Positions 38,396 to 49,013 of a DNA stretch of 64,000 nucleotides are shown one piece after another (the first letter of the stretch is position 1; each line of letters begins with the position of its first letter). The notes beneath the pieces are model-generated. The model worked only from the letters and a program-made list of their open reading frames with translations. It made no database searches and had not been told where the DNA came from. The position numbers were made by a program, and so were the translations under genes. The stretch covers positions 4,503,710-4,567,709 of the forward strand of contig JAESIW010000020.1 of assembly GCA_016802295.1 (NCBI GenBank), read 5' to 3'. Origin of the DNA: Brachionus rotundiformis. Taxonomy: Eukaryota > Rotifera > Eurotatoria > Ploima > Brachionidae.

Positions 38396-38957
38396 TAAAA
38401 TCAATGTAAATGAAGAGTTTTTCAGATTATACTATTTGAGTTTTTTACTCAGAAGTTACCTCGAAAATCTCCCATATGTCTACGGGATATTTTTACATTT
38501 CCAATATTTTCTTCAGATTAAAGAATTCAGTTATATTTTTTAATTTTGAAAGTCTAAATTAAAAAAATTAATCAAATTTGTTTAATAAATTATTTATCTA
38601 ATTAAATTGATAAACGAATTTAATTTTTTATTATGATTAACTTACTGTACATAATAAATACTGGCAATTCGTGACAAAAAAAAATTTAATTTTTGAATTT
38701 ATTCGATTAAATGTTTGATTTTTCTATTGTTTCAAAGAGAAAAAGGTTCTTCATTAAGAAAATCTTATATAGATGCTTAATTCCAATAAAAAGAAAGCTT
38801 TTTTTGATAATAATTTAATGACTTTATAAAAAAGTACAATTTTTTAATAACTAAAAATGACTAACTAAATTTCATTTGAATTTTTCTTATCTATTTCGAG
38901 ATAACATAGTAATTAACATGAATAAAAAGAATTATAAATGAAATTTTAATTTTAAAA
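38396..38957. other. Spacer upstream of family member E
   Basis: AT-rich with no gene. TATAAAT near 38932 is too close to the ATG at 38958 to be a convincing core promoter. Confidence 0.45.
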
Positions 38958-39923
38958 ATGTCTAAATTTTATTTTATTTACATCACAAGTCTTTTTTACA
39001 TGGTATCATACAATGCTCAATTGATTAATTTTAAATCAATAAACCGAATGGATGAAAAAAACAAAAATTATGTTGCTTATCTTATTAAATTTTTATCACC
39101 CGATACGATCTACCCGGTCGTTTTAAAAGACAAAGCAAACAATCACCCAACTAAAACTTACGATCATACAGTTTGGTTTCAGCATCACAAAAGTGAATTG
39201 ATTGAGATAAATAAATTTGAGACAGGATTTTTCGGGAATGAAAGTATTTATAAGGATGGAAAATTAGTTGGTAATGATTTGATTTTATTGAAATATGAAA
39301 AAAGTAAAAACTTAATCGATCACTATGAACCAATACATCTTTACAATTATGATGATGAAATTAATTACAGAGACAATGAATATGAAGTTAAAGAAAACGG
39401 TTTGATAGAAAATATTGGCAATGACAATAAATATAAAAAGATATACACTTTGGCCTATTACGATGGTTTAGAAATCTTAATCGATGATACTGGTACAGAT
39501 TTAAGAATTGAATGTATATTAGATATAACATTGCCGATTTTTTTGTCAAGACATCAAAAGATTTTTTTGGAAAATGAATTAAAAAGTTTAATTAGATTCA
39601 GAATTAAATTTGATAATGATAAAAGTGATTCTTTTTCAGAGGATAAGAAAGAAAATATGAGGAATTTTACCGAAAATTCTGAGTATCTTCAAGTTTATCA
39701 AGCTAGAGCTGGACCATTCGTTTTCAAAAAAAAGGATATAGATCATGAAAATGTTGTTTGCGAGCTTTTGCTAAAAGATTATGATTTAACTAATGTTTTA
39801 AAAAAAAGATCAATCGCAAAATTTTTTAACATACAGAAAAATCATTCCACTAGACAAAAAATTAATTTTTATAGTATTTTTTTAATAATGTTTTTGTTCA
39901 ATTATCAAATATTAAACAATTGA
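38958..39923 (+). CDS. Secreted family member E (inverted orientation)
   Basis: Intronless, 321 residues, ATG at 38958; the only family member on the plus strand. Signal peptide about 1-19; YLIKFLSPDTIYPVVL (41-56); VWFQHH (72-77); LIDHYEP (119-125), the same subgroup form as member D; KIYTLAYYDG block (161-170); conserved Cys 186 and Cys 268; GPFVF (252-256). A 25-30 residue insertion rich in Asn, Asp, Glu and Tyr follows the motif. It is the only copy with no R-x-[KR]-R site between the cysteines. The C-terminus is hydrophobic (FYSIFLIMFLFNY) but ends QILNN, so GPI attachment is less certain. Only the two conserved cysteines are present. Confidence 0.87.
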   Translation: MSKFYFIYITSLFYMVSYNAQLINFKSINRMDEKNKNYVAYLIKFLSPDTIYPVVLKDKANNHPTKTYDHTVWFQHHKSELIEINKFETGFFGNESIYKDGKLVGNDLILLKYEKSKNLIDHYEPIHLYNYDDEINYRDNEYEVKENGLIENIGNDNKYKKIYTLAYYDGLEILIDDTGTDLRIECILDITLPIFLSRHQKIFLENELKSLIRFRIKFDNDKSDSFSEDKKENMRNFTENSEYLQVYQARAGPFVFKKKDIDHENVVCELLLKDYDLTNVLKKRSIAKFFNIQKNHSTRQKINFYSIFLIMFLFNYQILNN

Positions 39924-40895
39924 TTATGTTTTTTTAATGCTGTTTATATTTTAAAAACTTTTTTATGTTTTAAGTTCTAATTTTATCTAATAAAAATTCT
40001 TTATATTCATAAAAAATATCATATTTTCTATTTCTTTTTATCTAATTTAATAATTTATATGGATATTTTATAGATGATTTGTCTAATCTAAATCTGAATA
40101 AAAGTAATCTGTTTTTTGGTCCAAATAGATTTACTGATCACTTTTCTTATTGGAGATAACAAGTTATTTTCAGCTTTAGTTTATCCAAATTATGAAAAAA
40201 ACAATTCCTTTCTCATTCAAAAAATATTAAAAAAAACCTGCATAAACATATCCTTTCCATTTTGTATATAATTTTGCTTTATCATCCATCAAAATAAGGA
40301 CGATGGACATTTAAGAAGAGATTTATACAATTTTGAACGATTGAATCCAATTGATAAAAAATATAAATTAAATTTATAATATTTTATTCTGCTATAATCA
40401 TTTTTGTGCTCTGATGTATACACAAAGTTTCTCTTTTCCTTAATATTTAATTCAATATTTTAAACGTTAGGCTAAAAAGAAGGACTATGATCCATTCTGA
40501 GTGGCCTGAGGACTTCCTCAAATAATATTTTAAATAAATAAAATAAAAAATATAAAATTTACAATAAGGAGAATTTTTAAAAAATTAATTTTTTATGTTT
40601 CTCTTTTGTTTTTTCAAACAGAAAAATAAAAGAAAATATTAGAAAAATAAAAATTACCTAAAGATCTCATTTAATTCTAGAATGATTTTTCATTAGCTTA
40701 AAATTCAGTAAATTTTTTAATTTAAAAATCAAAATATTATTATTCGTAATCAAAAATTTATTTTTAAAAGCAAAGAACATATTAGATTTTTATTAAATTT
40801 AAATTAAAAATTATTCATAAAAATTTACTGGGTAATTGTAAAATTCGATTTAAAAAAACTACTCTTTAAATATTTAAAATTATTCACAAAAAATA
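39924..40895. other. AT-rich spacer
   Basis: No gene supported. A few dozen bases near 40470-40520 are less AT-biased than the rest but give no readable protein. Confidence 0.45.
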
Positions 40896-42332
40896 TTATT
40901 GATAATACATTTCTTTTGTCTTGGTAATGGCAGACGCCTTTGTACTCGGATGTACTCCCGGAATGTATGGTTGGTTATTTTTTCGAGTTGCCGAATCGAT
41001 TTCATAAACTTTACCACATCGTTTATATGGCCTTCTTGTATAACAGATAGCAACAATACAGCCCAAGAAAAATATGGCTATGATGCCACCAATTATGGCA
41101 AGACCAACTATCCACACTGGTTTATAGGTGAAAATTTCGTATTCATTTCCACTCAATTTTTCTTCAAAACAATATTTAGAAAATTTTGTAAATATGTAAT
41201 TCAATTTGATTACCTTGATTTGGTATAATTTCACCAAGCTCAATCCAATAATCAGCAATCCTCAACAAACTATCTGAATCCTTTGGTCTAAAATGAGAAC
41301 ATCTTATCTCAGTCTGGTTCTGCATGACGCAACGTTTAGTATTTGCCGCATATTCAACCATTGCACTCTGAAATTTAATTTCACTTATCTCATTAGGACT
41401 CTGAATATGAACTGTCATATTTAGAGGAAGTTGTTCTTGGATATTTGACATTTGTTCAACAAGTGGATCGTAACCCAATTTAACACTTAACTGAACAATT
41501 TTTGGATCAATGTACTTGATTATTGAATGTTTTATCTTAAAATTTATTATTAAATATTATAGCTAAAATTTAATATCATTTAAATTATTACACTCTTTTC
41601 TAAAACATATATATCTGATATCAAGCAACTATCATTAGATGAATCTATAGCGACTAGTTTAATGAAAGACTTCAAATTGAAGAGACTTGATTCATTCATT
41701 ACTAGGCTTGAAAATTGAGGAAAAAAATCACCGGTTTGATTTTCACTTATATTCATAGATTGCTCTTCATCTATTTGTCCATTTTCAATTGGTTTCAGAA
41801 ATTCGATGGAACTTTGGTTAAAATGAGATATTTGATCGAACTGAATAGTTCCGTCAATAAAAGTAGAATTAAAATCAAAATTTGATGTTTGATTGTCCAT
41901 TATAGGGTCCATTATCTCCACTAGCGGATTAGCCTTTGATGCATTTAAATCTTGCAGTTCAATGGCTGAATTCATGACGATCGGTAATTTAGCTGTTGAA
42001 TTTAGGCTAATTTCCTCTAAGGAGATGGAACTGTTTAAAATTTGGGAATTATTCAGAAAATCAGAATTTAAATCTCCATTGGAAGCATTTAAAAATTGGT
42101 AATCTGTTGAATTTTCCAAGTTCATATCAAACATAGATGAAGAATTATTTTTAAAATTTGAAAATTGTGACAATATCAGATTGGAACGGTTAAAACTCCT
42201 GACTGTTTTGTTTAAATCGCCCCATGTGGTATTATCATGAGATAGGTGGTCTGCCATTTCATATGGAGCAGCGTTAAAGGCGCATGTTTGTAACAAAAGG
42301 AGAAAACCCAGCAAACTTCCGATTTTAAACAT
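40896..42332 (-). CDS. Sequon-saturated type I membrane protein, unknown family
   Basis: Exons 41592..42332, 41214..41535 and 40896..41161 (introns 56 and 52 nt); 442 residues, ATG at 42332. Signal peptide about 1-21 (MFKIGSLLGFLLLLQTCAF). Residues about 30-240 carry close to twenty N-x-S/T sequons (for example NNTTW, NNSSS, NSTA), with Asp, Leu and Ile between them. This would be an extremely N-glycosylated, mucin-like ectodomain made with N- rather than O-linked sugars. A compact region (about 250-350) with two cysteines could be a juxtamembrane fold. A single TM helix (about 368-393, VWIVGLAIIGGIIAIFFLG) and a roughly 50-residue basic/Tyr-containing tail ending EMYYQ follow. No family recognised; a cell-surface glycoprotein is the safe reading. 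Confidence 0.85.
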
Positions 42333-43595
42333 TTGTAGATTCTTATCAAAAACTGAGCCAAAATTAAAAAAATAAATGCTTTTGATAAATTAAACAAATC
42401 TTAAAAGACTCTAAACAGAGGATAAATATGAGGATAAATATGCATGATCTTTTATTAAAAGCGTATTTTATTCAGTCAAGACTAGTGAAAAACTGAAATG
42501 AAAACTTGTGATTTTTTAATTTAATTCAAAGATTATGCTTCAAACAGTAAAATTAAATTTAGCATGATTGCATTTTAATTAAAATGAATTTGAATTTGTA
42601 TTAAAAGATTGTATCTTTTTTAATAAAATATTGAACAAAATTTATAATATGTAATGCAATTATTGTTTTCAAATTCTATGTAAATAGAATATTCCATATA
42701 ATTTAAATGTTATAATGTTACTTTGGATAACTTAAATATCCTTTTTTTATAAAAACATACCCAATATGTAAAAATTTTAAAAAAAGTTAAAAGAAGGTTT
42801 TTTTATTTATTTATAATATATTTAATTTTCTGTAATTAAATGCTGTTATGAAAACTTCTTTAATTTAAAAAGTTCATTTTTAAAAAAGTATCTATGTTAC
42901 ATTCTTATTTAATAAAAATTATTCGTAAAAAGATGCTATTAAATTGTTTAATTTTAGATAAATCATCAAATATTCTTATTTAAATTTAATTATCTAGTTT
43001 GGTTATTTAAATTTAAAATCCACATACTCCATGAGTAATTATTTCTAATTATTATTTTAAAGAACTAATACTTAAAACAAAACTCAAATAAAATTTTTAA
43101 CCAAGAATCCTGATTTATATCTTTTAATCCAGTGTCAATTTAAATTTAAAAAAAGTAAATATGAAAAATGTTTATATAAGATCGTTATCAATTTAAAACA
43201 AACAGAGTTATTGAATTATGAAATAAACTCCCAAACGAAGCAATATAACCACGAACAATCAACAGTTGCAAGACTCAAATTGATTAACAAATACTCAAAT
43301 CAAATTTTTAGAGATTACAATATTCTAACTGGCTAAGCCCAAATTTACCCTGGCATAGACAACTATACCGCATAATATTAATGATTAAAATTCAGTTTAA
43401 AGATATATACAATCTTTGTAGGAAAAGACAAAATTTTGGCTAACAACATGCAATATTGCAATAGTTAAATAAGATTTGAATAATTTGCAAGCATTTTAAA
43501 ATTAATTTTAAAAAAGCTTTCTTAATAATTAGGGCTTATAATTTAAACCAATATTTATAATTTAACTTTGGTTTACAGCAATAAACGCGACCAGA
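42333..43595. other. Spacer with a retroelement relic
   Basis: AT-rich; the only interpretable content is a LINE-like C-terminal coding relic around 43190-43300. Confidence 0.5.
43190..43300 (+). pseudogene. Relic of a CR1/jockey-type LINE C-terminus
   Basis: Frame starting at 43201 reads NRVIEL, a TGA where Trp is expected, NKLPNEAI, a TAA, then PRTINSCKTQID and further stops. This matches the C-terminal end of non-LTR reverse transcriptases (pattern RV...WN.LP..V...S.NSFK..LD). It is short and stop-riddled; the rest of the element is not visible nearby. The match is by eye and could be confirmed only by alignment. Confidence 0.5.
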
Positions 43596-46523
43596 ATGAG
43601 TGGTATTAGTTTATTTAATAGTTTGGCCAAAACATCTTCGAAGATAAATTTCGGCTCAAAAATAAATCAAGTTAACTAATACTTTCAATATTTTGTTTTT
43701 TATTTAATTTTTATTTTAAAGATAATAAATTTTGTAGCCAAAAATGATTCAAAACGTTACTTAAGTTCAAAAGTTATTAAGGATTCAGTAATTTATATTA
43801 AAGGATAACTTTTGAATTTTTTCTTAAAAAAATTTTTAATAAAGAAATATTTTCCAATCGAAAAAATCAGGAATATTGGAATTTCAGCTCACATTGATTC
43901 TGGAAAAACAACACTGACAGAGCGTTTATTGTTCTATTCTGGACGTATCGATCAAATGCATGAGGTCAAAGGAAAAGATCAGATAGGTGCAACCATGGAC
44001 TCTATGGAATTGGAAAGACAGCGTGGTATAACAATTCAATCTGCAGCCACATACATTGATTGGAAAGATCATAATATAAATATAATCGACACACCAGGTC
44101 ACGTTGATTTTACCATTGAGGTAGAACGAGCTCTAAGGGTTTTAGATGGAGCCGTATTGGTTTTGTGCGCAGTTGGTGGTGTCCAAAGTCAGACAATGAC
44201 AGTCAATCGTCAAATGAAAAGATATAATGTACCGTTTATTGCATTTATCAATAAGTTAGATCGAATGGGCGCTAATCATAACAGAGTTACCGCTCAATTA
44301 AGGTAACTTGGAAACTTTAAAAATCATGTTTAAAAATGAATTTTTGTTTAGACAAAAATTGGGTCAAAATTGTGCCTTAGTTCAGTTTCCGATGGGATTA
44401 GAGTCAAAATTTAAGGGAATTGTTGATATTATTGACGAAAAAGCTATATATTTTGATGGCGATTGTGGGTAAATGGAGTATAATAACTCTTAAATATTGT
44501 TTCTTTATTTTGGTCAACTTTTATAGTGAAATTGTCAGAGAAGATCAAGTTCCAAGTGAATATATTGACGAATTAAAAAAGAAAAAACAAGAATTGATTG
44601 GTATTTTTCGAATATAACTTATTTTAAGAGATAAAAATTAATTTCTTTATTAGAGTCCCTTTCTAATGTAGATGAAGAGTTAGGTGAAATGTTTTTGGAC
44701 GAAAAAGTTCCAACTAATGAACAAATCAAGGTAAATTTTATTTTTTTCTAAATAAAATCATTTTGTAAATTTTGATAAAGAGCGCTATTCGAAGAAACGT
44801 AATAAATCGTACATTTACGCCAATCTTTGTTGGCACCGCTCTAAAAAATAAAGGAGTTCAAAAATTGTTGGATGGCATTATTCAGTATTTGCCTAATCCA
44901 TCAGAAATTTCAAATTATGCACTCGATGAGTCGAGCGAGTAAAAATTCTTAATTAGTTTAAGTTAAAATTCTTAAATTTCAATTAGAAAGCCTGTCAAGA
45001 TCCCAATAGTACCAGATAGAACCGGAGATCACAAATTTTTAGGTCTTGCTTTTAAATTAGAGGCAGGTCGCTATGGTCAATTGACTTATATGAGAGTATA
45101 CCAAGGAAGGATAAAAAAAGACGATTATGCGTTTAATGTGAGAACAGGAAAGAGACACAAAATTTCTCGTTTGGTAAGAATGCACTCAAATTTTATGGAA
45201 GATATCACAGAAGCATATGCTGGGGATATAATTGCTTTATTTGGTATCGATTGCTCAACAGGAGACACTTTTGTCACTGATAAAGAGTTCAAGCTTTCTA
45301 TGGAGTCAATGTATGTTCCAGATCCGGTTGTATCATTATCCATTAAGCCAGTTGACTCAAATATGAACGACAATTTTTCCAAAGGAATAAACAGATTCAT
45401 GAAAGAAGATCCTACATTCAAAGTAATGTATGATAGTGACTCAAAAGAGTTAATAGCTTATGGAATGGGCGAGCTACACTTGGACATTTACGCATCGGTA
45501 ACAATATTCTGAAGTATTCAACTTTGAATTTACTTAGATTTTTTTATTTAGAGATTGGAACGCGAATACAACTGCAAATGTATTCTAGGAAAGCCTAAAG
45601 TTGCATTTAGAGAAACACTTCTCGAATCTTTTGAGTATGATATAAAAATTTTGAATATTTATAGATAAATTTGATAAATCATTTATAAGATTTGATTATT
45701 TGCACAAAAAGCAATCAGGTGGTCAGGGTCAATATGGAAGAGTAATTGGAACTCTTGAACCACTACCAGCCGAAAAATATCAATCGATTGAGTTTATTGA
45801 CCAAACTACTGGAACAAATGTTCCTGATCAATTTATACCAGGAATAAAAAGAGTAACTACAATATTATCTACTATATTATTTTGAATTAAAGAATTATAT
45901 AATTAATTTAAGGGTTTTCATAATTCATTAGAAAAGGGTGTTCTATCTGGTAATAAAGTGACTGGTCTTTTGTTCCGTTTGACTGATGGTGCCAACCACT
46001 GCACAGATTCGACTGATTTGGCTTTTCAATTGGCTGCTGAGGGTGCAATGAAGCAAGCTTTTGCTGAGGGAAAGTGGCAAATCATTGAGCCTATAATGTT
46101 CGTTGAAGTAACCGCACCTGAAGAATTTCAGAGTGTTGTTGTAGGTAATATCAACAAAAGAAATGGAATTATAGTTAATTCGGAAACCAATATGGGTTGG
46201 TTTAATTTACAGTGTGAAGTAGCTCTCAATGATATGTTCGGTTATTGTAAGAACTAGTCTATTTTCTTATTTATTCCGAACTAAAGCCTTATTATTAATT
46301 ATAAAATTTCTTTGGTTTTAATAGTTCGGTTTAAAAAATTTATGAAACTTAATTTTTTTAAACTTATTGTTTAGCCTCAGAAATTCGATCCTTGACTCAG
46401 GGAAAAGGAGAATTTGCTATGGAATTCTTAAAATACTTACCTGCCAGAGAGGATGTCGTAAACAAGCTAATTGATGTTCATTCGACCGATAAAGCGCCAA
46501 CTAAAAAGAAAAAGAAAAATTAA
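43596..46523 (+). CDS. GFM1: Mitochondrial elongation factor G 1
   Basis: Twelve exons: 43596..43670, 43722..43787, 43845..44302, 44352..44468, 44527..44600, 44654..44730, 44781..44938, 44987..45497, 45552..45634, 45690..45852, 45913..46246 and 46375..46523. Frame is kept at all joints; 754 residues, close to human GFM1. Introns are 48-60 nt except the last (128). A basic, Ser-rich targeting sequence precedes the GTPase domain: AHIDSGKT P-loop (about 62-69), the RGITIQSAA switch region, DTPGH, NKLD. Domain II (QLTYMRVYQG) and the C-terminal half (MGELHLDIYA, KKQSGGQGQYG, EPIMFVEVTAPEE, SEIRSLTQGKGEF) follow the bacterial EF-G order. It drives ribosome translocation in mitochondria. The 43812 TTG-started frame is internal; the two upstream exons supply the real N-terminus. 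The C-terminus is KKKKKN. Confidence 0.96.
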
Positions 46524-46816
46524 ATAATAAGTTGTTGTTTTTTTTAGTAAATTTTTTGTTTTTATAAAATAAATATAAAATCAACTTTTGAGTTATATCT
46601 TACTAATTCTATTGAAAGATTGATTGCATATAATTAAAATATTTTCACGAAAATAGCTTCAAAGTTTGTCAAAATTAGGGCAAATAATTTTAAACAAAAT
46701 TCTATTTACACTTGATAAAATACAATTTATTTTTTTCAAAAAATTTTATTTTTGATTTAGTAAAATATTTAGCCATTTCAGAGCAGATATTTGTTGTTGA
46801 ATTGATATTATAATCA

Positions 46817-47137
46817 ATGGATCAAAATGGGTTTGATGGACTTGGTGTTTTGGGTGGAAATATAGGAATCGCAGGTCTTGGTTTAAATAGTCCAAATTTG
46901 GGAATAGCTGGAGTAAATCTTGGTTTATGCGTAGAACCTTGTAACCAAATAGGTATTAACGCGCCTGCATGTGAAATAGTACAGCCATTAGATATTCCTC
47001 AAATGTGTGAGGCTCAACCGGTAGTTATAAATCAAGATATTGCTGTACCTAGACCTGTTGTTGTAAGAAAACAAACAGTCCCCATTCCGTTTTTACCATA
47101 TTGCCGAAGAACTAAAAGAGGTTATCCTAAATGGTAG
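46817..47137 (+). CDS. Small tandem-family protein 1 (LPY...GYPKW tail)
   Basis: Intronless, 106 residues, ATG at 46817; unrecognised. No signal peptide or TM segment. The N-terminal half is Gly/Leu/Asn/Ile-rich with loose repeats (GLGVLGGNIGIAGLGLN, then NLGIAGVNLGL). The middle has three Cys in short CxxxC-like spacing. The C-terminal third, PVVINQDIAVPRPVVV then FLPYCRRTKRGYPKW, is shared with the next gene, and its end with the third. AATAAA occurs at 47180-47185. A structural, non-secreted role is a guess from composition only. Confidence 0.75.
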   Translation: MDQNGFDGLGVLGGNIGIAGLGLNSPNLGIAGVNLGLCVEPCNQIGINAPACEIVQPLDIPQMCEAQPVVINQDIAVPRPVVVRKQTVPIPFLPYCRRTKRGYPKW

Positions 47138-47440
47138 ATAATAAGTCATTAGTAAATTATTATTTCATGAGAATTATCAAATAAATAAAATAAAAACTAA
47201 ATTCATTTTTTATCCTAAAATGTATTATGATTTTGGCCTTTGCTTAATTGTTGTTTGAAAATTTAAAAAGTTAAATAATTTTTTTTAGTTAATTAGAAAA
47301 TATTGCGTTAAAGATTTTTGGATAAAAATTTTTCAAAATTTTTCATGCGTAAACTAAATATTTAAAATGTCAAAAGTAGAGATAAATTTTTAAATACTAA
47401 AGCATTTTTTCAAATATTTTGTATTTTAATAGTTATTAAA
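47138..47440. other. Spacer between tandem genes 1 and 2
   Basis: AT-rich; nothing visible beyond the polyadenylation-like AATAAA at 47180. Confidence 0.5.
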
Positions 47441-47813
47441 ATGGGTATACAATAAAATTAATATCATTTTATGCATTTAAAAAATTATTTTTTTTCCAGA
47501 TTTAGGTTTGATTGGTAATGGAAATTTCATTCCTCATGATAATTTCCCTAATCTAGTGCCTATTAATCCATCAAATCCTGTTATTGCATCAAACTCAATT
47601 TTGGAAAATTTTAACTTAAATAATTCACTCGGTTTAGACCAAATCAGCAATTTAGGGTTTTTGAATTCACAAAATTGTATAGAAGGCGAGCCTATTGTTA
47701 TAAATCAAGATGTGATTATTCCTCAGCCATTTGTTGTAAAGCAAGTTTTTGTACCAAAACCATATCTACCTTATTCACGTTGTCATAAAAATGGTTTTCC
47801 TTGTTTTTGGTAA
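47441..47813 (+). CDS. Small tandem-family protein 2, with a 4-nt first coding exon
   Basis: Exons 47441..47444 (ATGG) and 47500..47813, separated by a 55-nt intron GTATAC...TTTTCCAG; 105 residues. The long second exon lacks an in-frame ATG at its start (only TTG at 47508). The proposed first exon supplies one and makes the protein begin MDLGLIGNGNF, like gene 1 (MDQNGFDGLG). C-terminal third: PIVINQDVIIPQPFVV and YLPYSRCHKNGFPCFW, clearly homologous to gene 1 (PVVINQDIAVPRPVVV). Only three cysteines. No signal peptide. Function unknown. Confidence 0.65.
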
Positions 47814-48233
47814 TTGTGCTCATTTTTCCAACAATTTTTTTAATAAAATTTTTAAATTGACCATCAAATTTAAATTAATTTTTGATCATTTCACACAGTG
47901 GCTAATCGAGTTTTTATGCTTGATTTAATTTTTCAAATTTTTAATTGAATAAATTTGTTCAGAAATATGGGACAATTCCAAGTGAATTTCTTGATTGTTT
48001 ATTTATCTAAAAATTATACAATTTTTTCTAATTTATCTAATTTTATTTATAAATGACCATACTTAAATTACATGCTCTCATTGGTCAAATAAAATTGGTT
48101 TCTATCCACGATTTTATTCTCGGTCCCTTTAGCTATTACTTGCGATTCGATATTTATCAACCATGAAACTAATTCCAATATAAATTAAACATATTTTTAA
48201 ATCAAGAAATATAGAAAATCAAAAATAATAAAA
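47814..48233. other. Spacer between tandem genes 2 and 3
   Basis: AT-rich; no gene, RNA or repeat seen. Confidence 0.5.
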
Positions 48234-48788
48234 ATGAATTCTGGCTACACGGCAACATGTGGCACTTGCATAGCACCTGCTATTATAATCACCTCTTGTC
48301 CTCCAATACAGAACACGTTGCAAGGATTTCCTCAACAAGTGTCACAATTCCCAATTCCATATCAACCATATCCTTCCCAATATCCTCAACCATATTTGCA
48401 AAATTTTTCCCAACCAAACACTTGCCTTACTAGTTGCACAACGACATGTGGTCCAAATTTACTCCAAAGCCAAACTTCACCTTATCAATCAGTTTACCAG
48501 CCTCAGCAACAATCATATTTACCACCTTGTCCACAGCCACAATTTTCTCAGCTACCTTTTTGTCCACCAAATTTTCAAAATTGTGGTCCTCAATCCATAA
48601 TTCAAAATTATCCCCAGTACCCATCTAATGCTCAATGTTTTACTAATTACCAACCTTGTGCTCCTAACTGTTTGCCTCCTCCTGGATCTCAATCAAATCT
48701 TTCTCAAGAACGAACTAAAGAAATAATAACAATACCATATTTGCCATACACTCGTCAAAATCGACGAGGATATCCAAGATGGGATTAA
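48234..48788 (+). CDS. Small tandem-family protein 3, Pro/Gln/Cys-rich
   Basis: Intronless, 184 residues, ATG at 48234. A Pro/Gln/Tyr/Ser-rich body with spaced cysteines (TCGTC, TSCP, CLTSCTTTCGP, CPQPQF, CAPNC) and YP/YQP repeats ends in ITIPYLPYTRQNRRGYPRW, the same tail motif as the two genes upstream (LPY.R....GYP.W). No signal peptide. Tandem position, strand and tail indicate common descent, although the bodies differ almost completely. Composition suggests an insoluble or cross-linked structural protein, unproven. Confidence 0.75.
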   Translation: MNSGYTATCGTCIAPAIIITSCPPIQNTLQGFPQQVSQFPIPYQPYPSQYPQPYLQNFSQPNTCLTSCTTTCGPNLLQSQTSPYQSVYQPQQQSYLPPCPQPQFSQLPFCPPNFQNCGPQSIIQNYPQYPSNAQCFTNYQPCAPNCLPPPGSQSNLSQERTKEIITIPYLPYTRQNRRGYPRWD

Positions 48789-49013
48789 TGTAAATAATTA
48801 ATGCTTAATTTTTTTTAATAAATTGTAATTGATGAGTTAGTGATTTCTATTTAAATTTTATCGTTTTTTTTCATTTATGCTAGATAATATCTTTGAATGA
48901 TTAATTAATTAGAAAAAAATAAATTGGTATCCTTGAAACGAAAAAACTTTATTAACAAACTGGAAAGGAATTATTAGTAATCATTTGCGTAAACATTATG
49001 AAAAAAATATAAA

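Noticed and set aside
43812..43844. EF-G start at a TTG before the GTPase domain
   Set aside because: Inside an intron; two upstream exons from the ATG at 43596 provide a mitochondrial targeting sequence in frame.
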